This document shows, one piece after another, positions 49,988-56,465 of a DNA stretch of 56,465 nt. The DNA is from Lachnospiraceae bacterium UBA3316 (GTDB lineage Bacteria; Bacillota; Clostridia; Lachnospirales; Lachnospiraceae): positions 1,072 through 57,536 of the forward strand of contig DESK01000043.1 in the NCBI GenBank assembly GCA_002361955.1. The letters are read 5' to 3'. The stretch's first letter is position 1, and every line of letters begins with the position of its first letter. Under the pieces are notes generated by a model that saw only the letters and a list, made by a program, of their open reading frames with translations, was not told where the DNA came from and ran no database searches. The translations under genes were made by a program, and so were the position numbers.

Positions 49988-52144
49988 ATGAACCAGCAAA
50001 GAGGACGGGTGACAATACCCACCGATCTGGATGTGATTCCACAGACTCTGGAATTAATGGAGAAATGGGGAGCGGACGCTATCCGTGACTGTGATGGAAC
50101 AGACTTCCCAAAAGAACTCTGTGATGTTGACGCAAAAATTTATTCTACTTACTACACGACCAGAAAAGATAATCAGTGGGCGAAAGAGAATCCCGATGAA
50201 ATTCAGCAGATGTATGTGATGACGCCGTTTTATACAGCAGATGGCGATGTGTTGACAATACACCTGATGAAGGGTCTTTACCCTGATATGCTCACGCCAA
50301 ATAGCAGGGACGATATCAGGCGCTGGTGGGAAGTAGTGGACCGTACCATCGGGGAGGTCGTTCCGGTGGAAAAATGGAGCTATGCGGAGGAAGACAACAG
50401 CGTAACGGTCCATACAGAGCCTTTTCATGAGTATACGGTTAGCTTCCTGGCATATATTATGTGGGATCCGGTGCACATGTACAATGCGGTGACAAACGGC
50501 TGGGAGAATGTAGAGCATCAGATGACCTTTGATGTGCGCCAGCCAAAGACCCATGCGTTTACGATGAAGCGCCTGCGCAAGTTTATTGAAGAGCACCCCT
50601 ATGTAAATGTTCTTCGGTTTACTACGTTTTTCCATCAGTTTACACTGATCTTTGACGAGCTGGCGCGTGAGAAGTATGTGGATTGGTATGGTTATTCAGC
50701 ATCGGTCAGCCCCTATATCCTGGAGCAGTTTGAAAAAGAAGTTGGTTATAAGTTCCGTCCGGAATTTATCATCGACCAGGGTTATTACAACAACCAGTAC
50801 CGCGTTCCTACCAAGGAATACCAGGATTTTGTGGATTTCCAGAAGAGAGAGGTGCGCAAGATCGCCAAGGAGATGGTAGATATTACCCACGAGTGCGGTA
50901 AAGAAGCCATGATGTTCCTGGGAGATCACTGGATCGGAACAGAGCCCTTCCAGGAAGGTTTTGAGGATATCGGACTGGACGCGGTAGTGGGAAGCGTAGG
51001 AAACGGTTCTACACTGCGTCTGATCAGCGATATCAAAGGAATCAAGTATACGGAGGGGCGTCTGCTTCCCTATTTCTTCCCGGATGTGTTTAATGAAACA
51101 GGCGACCCGGTGAAGGAAGCAAAGATCAATTGGGTGACGGCAAGGAGAGCGATCCTGCGCGCGCCGATTGACCGAATCGGTTATGGCGGATATTTGAAGC
51201 TTGCCCTGGATTTCCCGGAGTTCCTTGACTATGTGAAGAGCGTCTGCGACGAGTTCCGCACACTGTATGATAATATCAAGGATTGTGTGCCCTACTGTGT
51301 CAAGACGGTGGCAGTGTTAAACTGCTGGGGAAAAATGAAGGCCTGGGGCGCCCATATGGTGCATCATGCAATTTACCATCAGGAGAACTACTTCTACGCC
51401 GGAGTGGTAGAGGCTCTGTCCGGCGCGCCCTTTGATGTGCGGTTCATCAGTTTCCAGGATATTCTGGATCATCCGGATGTGCTGGATGAGATCGACGTAA
51501 TCATCAATGTGGGTGACGCGGATACAGCTCATACAGGCGGCGAGTGGTGGGTAAATCCCGTGATCTCTTCGGCAATCAGGAAGTTTGTCTACGAGGGAGG
51601 CGGATTTATCGGAATCGGTGAGCCTACCGCCCATCAGGCAAACGGTCATTTCTTCCAGCTCGCAAATGTGCTGGGCGTGGAGGAAGAGCGCGGCTTCACC
51701 CTGGGATACGATAAGTACAACTGGGAGACCCATGAGCACTTTATTACCGCGGATGCCGGACAGGAGATCGACTTTGGTGAGAACTTAAAGAGTATCTATG
51801 CCCTGGAGGGCACCGAGGTTCTGGTTCAGAAGGACAAGAGAGTGCGTCTGGCTGTCAATGAGTTTGGAAAGGGACGTGCTGTTTATATGTGCGGTCTTCC
51901 CTACAGCTTTGAGAACAGCCGTATGCTGTACCGTGCGATTCTTTGGAGTTCTCATGACGAGGATCATCTGTATAAGTGGTTCAGCACGAACTACAATGTA
52001 GAGGTTCACGCCTATGTAGCGAATAAGAAATATTGTGTGGTCAATAATACCTATGAGCCCCAGGAGACAACCGTTTACCGGGGAGACGGCTCCAGCTTCA
52101 GCCTGAAGATGGACGCGAACGAAATCAAATGGTATGAGATGTAG
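49988..52144 (+). CDS. lnpA: 1,3-beta-galactosyl-N-acetylhexosamine phosphorylase (GH112)
   Basis: A 718-residue cytoplasmic phosphorylase, the usual GH112 length. It splits galacto-N-biose or lacto-N-biose with phosphate into galactose-1-P and GalNAc or GlcNAc. The family sequence is recognisable from the N-terminus (GRVTIPTDLDV...WGADAIRDCDGT) through the TIM-barrel core to the glutamine-amidotransferase-like part (GGGFIGIGEPTAHQANGHFFQLANVLGVEEE, about 538-566) and the C-terminal beta domain. AGGAGGA is 7 bases before the ATG. Preference for GNB over LNB cannot be read from sequence alone. A terminator follows, and the rest of the pathway has an extra promoter. Confidence 0.95.
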   Translation: MNQQRGRVTIPTDLDVIPQTLELMEKWGADAIRDCDGTDFPKELCDVDAKIYSTYYTTRKDNQWAKENPDEIQQMYVMTPFYTADGDVLTIHLMKGLYPDMLTPNSRDDIRRWWEVVDRTIGEVVPVEKWSYAEEDNSVTVHTEPFHEYTVSFLAYIMWDPVHMYNAVTNGWENVEHQMTFDVRQPKTHAFTMKRLRKFIEEHPYVNVLRFTTFFHQFTLIFDELAREKYVDWYGYSASVSPYILEQFEKEVGYKFRPEFIIDQGYYNNQYRVPTKEYQDFVDFQKREVRKIAKEMVDITHECGKEAMMFLGDHWIGTEPFQEGFEDIGLDAVVGSVGNGSTLRLISDIKGIKYTEGRLLPYFFPDVFNETGDPVKEAKINWVTARRAILRAPIDRIGYGGYLKLALDFPEFLDYVKSVCDEFRTLYDNIKDCVPYCVKTVAVLNCWGKMKAWGAHMVHHAIYHQENYFYAGVVEALSGAPFDVRFISFQDILDHPDVLDEIDVIINVGDADTAHTGGEWWVNPVISSAIRKFVYEGGGFIGIGEPTAHQANGHFFQLANVLGVEEERGFTLGYDKYNWETHEHFITADAGQEIDFGENLKSIYALEGTEVLVQKDKRVRLAVNEFGKGRAVYMCGLPYSFENSRMLYRAILWSSHDEDHLYKWFSTNYNVEVHAYVANKKYCVVNNTYEPQETTVYRGDGSSFSLKMDANEIKWYEM

Positions 52145-52149
52145 CGCAT

Positions 52150-52204
52150 GTTACTGTGTATGGAGTGAACAGTAACGAGGCAGGAGTGAAAACTCCTGCC
52201 TTTT
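52150..52204 (+). terminator. Double hairpin with terminator after lnpA
   Basis: First hairpin GTTACTGT/ACAGTAAC (52150-52157, 52169-52176). Then the terminator stem GGCAGGAGT (52179-52187) with ACTCCTGCC (52192-52200), GAAA-type loop, followed by TTTT. Confidence 0.88.
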
Positions 52205-52263
52205 GCACAATTACGCATATCTTTGACAATATTTACAAAATACCTTTCCGATTTTAGAAAATA

Positions 52264-52272
52264 TGATATAAT
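52264..52272 (+). promoter_or_regulatory. Extended -10 promoter before lnpC
   Basis: TGATATAAT (52264-52272) is an extended -10. A TTGACA lies at 52223 but is too far away to pair; TTTCCG at 52245 would give a 16-base spacer. It permits expression of lnpC, lnpB and galE beyond the lnpA terminator. Confidence 0.6.
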
Positions 52273-52317
52273 AATGATAACAAACATGGCCGTGAGACGG
52301 CCGGTAAGGAGGAAAAT

Positions 52318-53247
52318 ATGAAAAAACCAGTGTTGGTCATCATGGCCGCAGGCATGGGAAGCCGGTACGGTGGATTAAAGCAGATCGATCCGATTGATGC
52401 CGAGGGGCACATTATCATTGATTTCTCGATCTATGACGCAGTGAAGGCCGGTTTTGAGAAGATCGTGTTTATTATCAAAAAGGAGAACGAGGCGGATTTC
52501 CGGGCAGTGATCGGTGATCGGATGAAAGATAAGGTAGAGATCGAGTATGTTTACCAGGAGCTGACGAATCTGCCGGAAGGATATGCTGTGCCTGAGGGAC
52601 GTGTGAAGCCTTTCGGAACAGGCCATGCGATCCTGAGCTGTATCGATGTGGTGGACGGACCCTTTGCCGTAATCAACGCAGATGATTACTATGGAAGAAA
52701 CGCCTATAAGATGATTTATGATTATCTGGTAAATCATCAGGATGATGATAAGTATCGTTATGCTATGGTAGGCTATGTGCTGGAGAACACGCTGACAGAG
52801 AACGGCCATGTGGCCCGCGGCATCTGCGTGACAGACGAGAATCATTTCCTTACAGATATCAATGAGCGTACACGGATTGAGAAAAGACCGGATGGAACTT
52901 CTGCTTACACAGAGGATGAAGGGGCTACCTGGAACACGATCCCCGAGGGAAGTACGGTATCTATGAATCTGTGGGGATTTTCCGCCAGCATGCTGAAAGA
53001 ATTAAAGGAGCGTTTCCCAAAATTCCTGGAGGAGAACCTGAAAACGAATCCATTAAAATGTGAGTTCTTCCTGCCCTCCGTGGTAAATGAGCTGTTGGAG
53101 GAAGGAAAGGCAACCGTTGAAGTTTTGAAATCTGAGGACCGCTGGTATGGCGTGACCTACAAGGAAGACAAAGAGTTCGTGATGAATGCAATCAAAGAAC
53201 TGAAGGACAGCGGAATGTATCCGCAGCATTTATGGGAGGAGAAATAA
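52318..53247 (+). CDS. lnpC: Nucleotidyltransferase (hexose-1-phosphate uridylyltransferase of the lnp pathway)
   Basis: A 309-residue protein with an NTP_transferase fold: MAAGMGSRYGGLKQ (nucleotide loop, about 10-23), ending in a helix-rich C-terminus. Linkage to lnpA, lnpB and galE matches the Bifidobacterium longum lnpABCD set, whose LnpC turns galactose-1-P into UDP-galactose. The fold is of the UTP-using pyrophosphorylase kind, not the HIT-type GalT of the Leloir pathway, so UTP- versus UDP-glucose-dependence should be tested. GGAGGA precedes the ATG. The kinase gene starts at the base after its stop. Confidence 0.88.
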   Translation: MKKPVLVIMAAGMGSRYGGLKQIDPIDAEGHIIIDFSIYDAVKAGFEKIVFIIKKENEADFRAVIGDRMKDKVEIEYVYQELTNLPEGYAVPEGRVKPFGTGHAILSCIDVVDGPFAVINADDYYGRNAYKMIYDYLVNHQDDDKYRYAMVGYVLENTLTENGHVARGICVTDENHFLTDINERTRIEKRPDGTSAYTEDEGATWNTIPEGSTVSMNLWGFSASMLKELKERFPKFLEENLKTNPLKCEFFLPSVVNELLEEGKATVEVLKSEDRWYGVTYKEDKEFVMNAIKELKDSGMYPQHLWEEK

Positions 53248-54363
53248 ATGGCAAGAGAAGATAAAAGCAGGGCGATTGACGAGACGATTGCACAGTTCGC
53301 TCTGGAAGGTACCGTAGAAAGCTATGAGCCTTATGGAAGCGGCCATATCAATGATACGTACAGGCTGACCTGCCGTCAGGAGGATGGGAGTATCAGACAC
53401 TACATCCTTCAGCGTATGAACAAGGAGATCTTCACAAATCCGGTGGAGCTGATGGAGAACGTGGTAAATGTGACTTCCTATCTGCGCAAGATCATTATCG
53501 AAAAGGGCGGCGATCCGGAGAGGGAGACCTTGAATATTATCCTTACGAAGGACGGAAAAAATTTCTATGTGGACAGCGTAGGGGAGTACTGGAGAGTTTA
53601 TACGTTTATTGAGAATGCGTTCAGCTATGACGCGGTGGAAAAGCCGGAGGATTTCTATGAGAGCGCAGTGGCTTTCGGAAACTTCCAGAATCTGCTGGCG
53701 GATTTCCCGGCTGAGACTCTTCACGAGACCATTCCTCACTTCCATGATACAAAAGCCAGGCTGGCACGGTTTAAAGAAGTTGTGGCAGCTGACGTGATGG
53801 GAAGGGCCGCCTCCGTGCAGAAGGAGATTCAGTTTGTTCTGGACCATGAGGAAACGGCAAATGTGCTGGGCGACCTGCAGGCGGCGGGAGAGCTTCCTCT
53901 GCGTGTAACCCACAATGATACAAAGCTGAATAACATCATGATTGACAAGGATACAGGAAAAGGACTGTGTGTCATCGACCTGGATACCGTAATGCCGGGA
54001 CTGGCTGTAAATGATTTTGGTGACAGTATCCGTTTTGGCGCCAGCACGGCGGCAGAGGATGAGCCGGATCTCGACAAAGTGAGCTGCAGTATGGAGCTTT
54101 TTGAGCTCTACACCAAGGGCTTTATCGAGGGATGTAAGGGCAGCCTTACGAAGAAAGAGATCGAGATGCTTCCCATGGGCGCGAAGGTTATGACTTATGA
54201 GTGCGGAATGCGTTTCCTGGCAGACTACTTAGAGGGCGACGTATATTTCAAGATTCACAGGGAAAACCACAATCTGGATCGCGCCAGAACCCAGTTTAAG
54301 CTTGTGGCCGACATGGAAGAAAAGTGGGAGACCATGAAAGAACTGGTTGCAAAATATGCATAA
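53248..54363 (+). CDS. lnpB: N-acetylhexosamine 1-kinase
   Basis: A 371-residue aminoglycoside phosphotransferase-like kinase (NahK). It phosphorylates GlcNAc or GalNAc at O1, the second product of LnpA. Kinase-fold motifs: substrate/ATP site YEPYGSGHINDTY near residue 27, catalytic loop VTHNDTKLNNIMID (Asp about 224) and metal-binding VIDLDTVMPG (Asp about 244). The start abuts the lnpC stop with ribosome site GGGAGGAG. Order lnpA-lnpC-lnpB-galE differs from B. longum (A-B-C-D). Confidence 0.94.
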   Translation: MAREDKSRAIDETIAQFALEGTVESYEPYGSGHINDTYRLTCRQEDGSIRHYILQRMNKEIFTNPVELMENVVNVTSYLRKIIIEKGGDPERETLNIILTKDGKNFYVDSVGEYWRVYTFIENAFSYDAVEKPEDFYESAVAFGNFQNLLADFPAETLHETIPHFHDTKARLARFKEVVAADVMGRAASVQKEIQFVLDHEETANVLGDLQAAGELPLRVTHNDTKLNNIMIDKDTGKGLCVIDLDTVMPGLAVNDFGDSIRFGASTAAEDEPDLDKVSCSMELFELYTKGFIEGCKGSLTKKEIEMLPMGAKVMTYECGMRFLADYLEGDVYFKIHRENHNLDRARTQFKLVADMEEKWETMKELVAKYA

Positions 54364-54453
54364 TTGCGGTAAAACTATGGAGAGGAAGACAGCAGATCTT
54401 GTTCTGCTTCCGGCAGTTTTATACTTTAAAAGATATCAGAGGAGGAAAAACAA

Positions 54454-55476
54454 ATGGCAATTTTAGTTACAGGCGGTGCAGGCTATATTGGAAGCCATAC
54501 CTGCATCGAGCTTCTGAATGCAGGCTACGATGTAGTCGTACTGGATAACCTTTACAATTCCAGCGAAAAGGCTCTGGAGCGTGTAGAGCAGATTACCGGA
54601 AAGAAGGTAACGTTCTATAAAGCAGATATCCTGGACAAAGAGGCTATGAATGCGATTTTCGATAAAGAAGATATTGATTCCGTTATTCACTTTGCAGGCT
54701 TAAAGGCAGTAGGCGAGTCTGTCGCAAAGCCCCTGGAGTATTATCATAACAACATGACAGGAACCTTCAACCTGTGTGATGTGATGAGAAACCATGGCGT
54801 AAAGAAGATCATTTTCAGCTCATCCGCCACTGTTTACGGAGATCCCGCGTTTATTCCCATCACAGAGGAATGCCCGAAGGGAAAGATCACGAACCCCTAT
54901 GGACAGACAAAGGGTATGCTGGAGCAGGTGCTCACAGATCTTCATGTGTCTGACCCGGAGTGGAGTGTAGTGCTTCTCCGTTACTTCAACCCCATCGGCG
55001 CACATAAGAGCGGAATGATCGGTGAGGATCCCAAGGGAATCCCCAACAACCTTGTTCCTTACATCGCCCAGGTTGCTGTAGGCAAACGTGAGAAGCTTGG
55101 CGTATTTGGAGATGACTATGATACACATGACGGCACAGGCGTGCGTGATTACATCCATGTGGTAGACCTGGCAAGAGGCCATGTGAAAGCACTGCAGAAA
55201 TTCGAGGATAAGCCTGACGTATATATCTATAACCTTGGAACAGGCAATGGATACAGCGTACTGGATGTGCTTCATGCTTTTGAGAAGGCCTGCGGAAAGA
55301 CTCTTCCCTATGAAGTGAAGGACCGTCGTCCCGGCGATATCGCTACCTGCTATGCAGATCCGGCAAAGGCAAAGGCTGAGCTTGGATGGGAAGCGGAGTA
55401 TGGCATCGAAGAGATGTGCGAGGATTCCTGGAGATGGCAGAGCCAGAATCCGGATGGCTACAATACCGTTAAATAA
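54454..55476 (+). CDS. galE: UDP-glucose 4-epimerase
   Basis: A 340-residue short-chain dehydrogenase-type epimerase (LnpD role). NAD loop GGAGYIGSH (7-15), catalytic Ser in FSSSATVYG (about 124) and Tyr149/Lys153 in YGQTK. It turns UDP-Gal to UDP-Glc and possibly UDP-GlcNAc/UDP-GalNAc, closing the lnp cycle. AGAGGAGG precedes the ATG. The 90-base gap upstream has an imperfect hairpin (TAAAACT 54370-54376 with AGTTTTA 54415-54421) and a possible weak promoter. A terminator follows. Confidence 0.96.
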   Translation: MAILVTGGAGYIGSHTCIELLNAGYDVVVLDNLYNSSEKALERVEQITGKKVTFYKADILDKEAMNAIFDKEDIDSVIHFAGLKAVGESVAKPLEYYHNNMTGTFNLCDVMRNHGVKKIIFSSSATVYGDPAFIPITEECPKGKITNPYGQTKGMLEQVLTDLHVSDPEWSVVLLRYFNPIGAHKSGMIGEDPKGIPNNLVPYIAQVAVGKREKLGVFGDDYDTHDGTGVRDYIHVVDLARGHVKALQKFEDKPDVYIYNLGTGNGYSVLDVLHAFEKACGKTLPYEVKDRRPGDIATCYADPAKAKAELGWEAEYGIEEMCEDSWRWQSQNPDGYNTVK

Positions 55477-55490
55477 GAAATGATGATTAA

Positions 55491-55532
55491 AATGCTATGC
55501 GGAGGGGAAATCCCGGCGCATAGCATTATTTT
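55491..55532 (+). terminator. Terminator of the lacto-N-biose operon
   Basis: AATGCTATGC (55491-55500) pairs with GCATAGCATT (55518-55527), then ATTTTAG. Confidence 0.82.
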
Positions 55533-55591
55533 AGTGTGCCCGGCGGACGCACGTTCGCGTCCCTGCAGGCGCTCCGACTGGTTTGAAATCC

Positions 55592-56461
55592 TTATGAAAA
55601 ATACAGTTCTTTGATTCGTTCTACAGGCATATCATGATCCGTCCACAGCCGGAAGGCCTCCGCTCCCTGGAAAAGGAGCATATAGAGTCCGTTGAAGGTG
55701 GGACACCCGGCCGCCTCCGCCAGCTCCATGAGCCTCGTTTTTCTGGGGTTATAAATCACATCCGACACGATCAGCTCCGGATAAAAGAGGGAGGAATCCT
55801 TGAAGATACAGGCCGATTCCTTTGGCGCCATGCCCACAGAGGTGCCATTTGTGAGAATGGCGCTCTGGCGCAGGCAGCTGGCCATCGCCGTGGTATCCTC
55901 CAGCTCAAAGAGGGAAGCTTTACAGGAAGTGTGGGCGTTGATGGTGTCCGTCAGTTTCACCGCGTGCTCCCAGGAACGTCCTCGCCTGTTAAAGAGGTAC
56001 AGCTCCTTTACGCCGTCAAGGGCCGCCTGGACCGCGATGGCAGTGGCTGCGCCGCCTGCGCCGAGAAGCGTCATATTTTTTCCGGTAATAGTAAAGCCGG
56101 CTTCCTTTACAGCCATCATATAGCCCACCCCGTCGGTGTTGTGGCCTGTCAGTACTCCCTGGTCATTTACGACGGTGTTCACTGCGCCGATCATCCTGGC
56201 GGCCGGGGAAAGGTGGCCACAGAGGTCGAACATGGGCTGTTTATCCGGCATGGTGCAGTTCCATCCCCTGGCGTTCAGTGTGCAGAGAGCGTCCACAGCC
56301 CTCTTCACAGAATCTGCCTTTATGTCAAAGCAGAGATAAGCGTAGTCCAGGCCCAGCAGACGAAAGGCCTCGTTGTGCATGAGAGGTGAGATGCTGTGGG
56401 AGACGGGGCTTCCCAAAAGGCCGGTAAGGCGGGTGTGTCCCGTAATTGTCATAGGTATCAT
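55592..56461 (-). CDS. aroE: Shikimate dehydrogenase
   Basis: A 289-residue NADP-dependent enzyme of aromatic amino acid synthesis that reduces 3-dehydroshikimate. Substrate Ser pair in LGSPVSHSISPLMHN, catalytic Lys in NCTMPDKQP, Asp in NTDGVGYM, Rossmann loop LLGAGGAATAIAVQ, NRRGRSWE after beta-2, and C-terminal MLLFQGAEAFRLW. Two starts are possible: 56461, or 56452, which would place AAGGATGA as ribosome site. The control region lies outside the window. The TMPDK variant in place of the common T(M/V)PHK or TIPYK motif is minor. Confidence 0.95.
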   Translation of the reverse strand: MIPMTITGHTRLTGLLGSPVSHSISPLMHNEAFRLLGLDYAYLCFDIKADSVKRAVDALCTLNARGWNCTMPDKQPMFDLCGHLSPAARMIGAVNTVVNDQGVLTGHNTDGVGYMMAVKEAGFTITGKNMTLLGAGGAATAIAVQAALDGVKELYLFNRRGRSWEHAVKLTDTINAHTSCKASLFELEDTTAMASCLRQSAILTNGTSVGMAPKESACIFKDSSLFYPELIVSDVIYNPRKTRLMELAEAAGCPTFNGLYMLLFQGAEAFRLWTDHDMPVERIKELYFS

Positions 56462-56465
56462 CCTT

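Noticed and set aside
52223..52228. TTGACA as the -35 of the lnpC promoter
   Set aside because: It is 38 bases from the TATAAT at 52267, far beyond a workable spacer; the extended -10 explains the promoter better.
55634..56389. A 251-residue + strand frame opposite aroE
   Set aside because: The - strand encodes a full shikimate dehydrogenase with all motifs; the + frame has no recognisable content.
1..56465. tRNA or rRNA genes, CRISPR arrays, prophage or a complete insertion sequence
   Set aside because: Reading both strands gave no cloverleaf, rRNA-like block, spacer-repeat array, phage gene set or paired terminal repeats that could be supported.

Overview
The window looks like chromosome of a gut Lachnospiraceae (Clostridium cluster XIVa, Blautia-like). 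This is an inference, because no rRNA gene is present. It rests on Firmicutes-type gene order, AGGAGG ribosome sites, a meso-DAP-type MurE, a Spo0E-like protein, PASTA-kinase/PP2C signalling, a formate-tetrahydrofolate ligase beside a formate channel, and a lacto-N-biose/galacto-N-biose operon. Almost all genes are on the + strand; only the AraC regulator and aroE are on the - strand.

1-1773: the 3' part of a PD-(D/E)XK (Rpn/transposase-like) nuclease gene, then about 800 bases with no supported gene. 1774-9113: a two-component system, a thioredoxin-fold lipoprotein, two ATPase-permease ABC proteins, a 51-residue membrane protein with an extracytoplasmic CXXC, and a membrane 4Fe-4S protein. 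The promoters of the two-component pair and of the lipoprotein/ABC operon carry the same 11-bp-spaced direct repeat at the same distance from the -10. The response regulator therefore probably controls both. This is the best candidate here for a poorly described system: regulated transfer of electrons to extracytoplasmic thiols, coupled to ABC transport. 9145-10941: a macro-domain protein and a von Willebrand A protein, with a palindrome in the promoter of the latter.

11123-14285: a sigma-A promoter, ZTP (pfl) riboswitch and terminator leading into fhs, then a 70-bp palindrome and a FocA/FdhC-type formate channel. 14295-16917: a secreted SGNH hydrolase with cell-wall-binding repeats and a sulfotransferase-like protein. 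16971-30594: a long housekeeping run (murE, priA, def, fmt, Zn-peptidase, rsmB, rlmN, PP2C phosphatase, PASTA kinase, rsgA, rpe, thiN), many genes overlapping by 1-10 bases. 30620-32890: ychF, lgt and a Spo0E-like gene closed by a strong terminator.

32974-45214: the division and cell wall (dcw) cluster: MraZ box, mraZ, rsmH, ftsL-like, two tandem class B PBPs, mraY, murD, ftsW/spoVE, divIB/ftsQ, ftsZ. murG and murC are not in it. An intrinsic-terminator-like hairpin lies over the start of the second PBP.

45200-55530: a lacto-N-biose/galacto-N-biose utilisation locus: divergent AraC regulator, sugar-binding lipoprotein, two permeases, a 59-residue membrane protein, GH112 phosphorylase (lnpA), nucleotidyltransferase (lnpC), N-acetylhexosamine 1-kinase (lnpB) and UDP-glucose 4-epimerase (galE/lnpD). 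Internal terminators and an internal promoter split it into differently expressed segments. No ATPase subunit is encoded, so a shared MsmX-type ATPase is likely. 55592-56461: aroE on the - strand.
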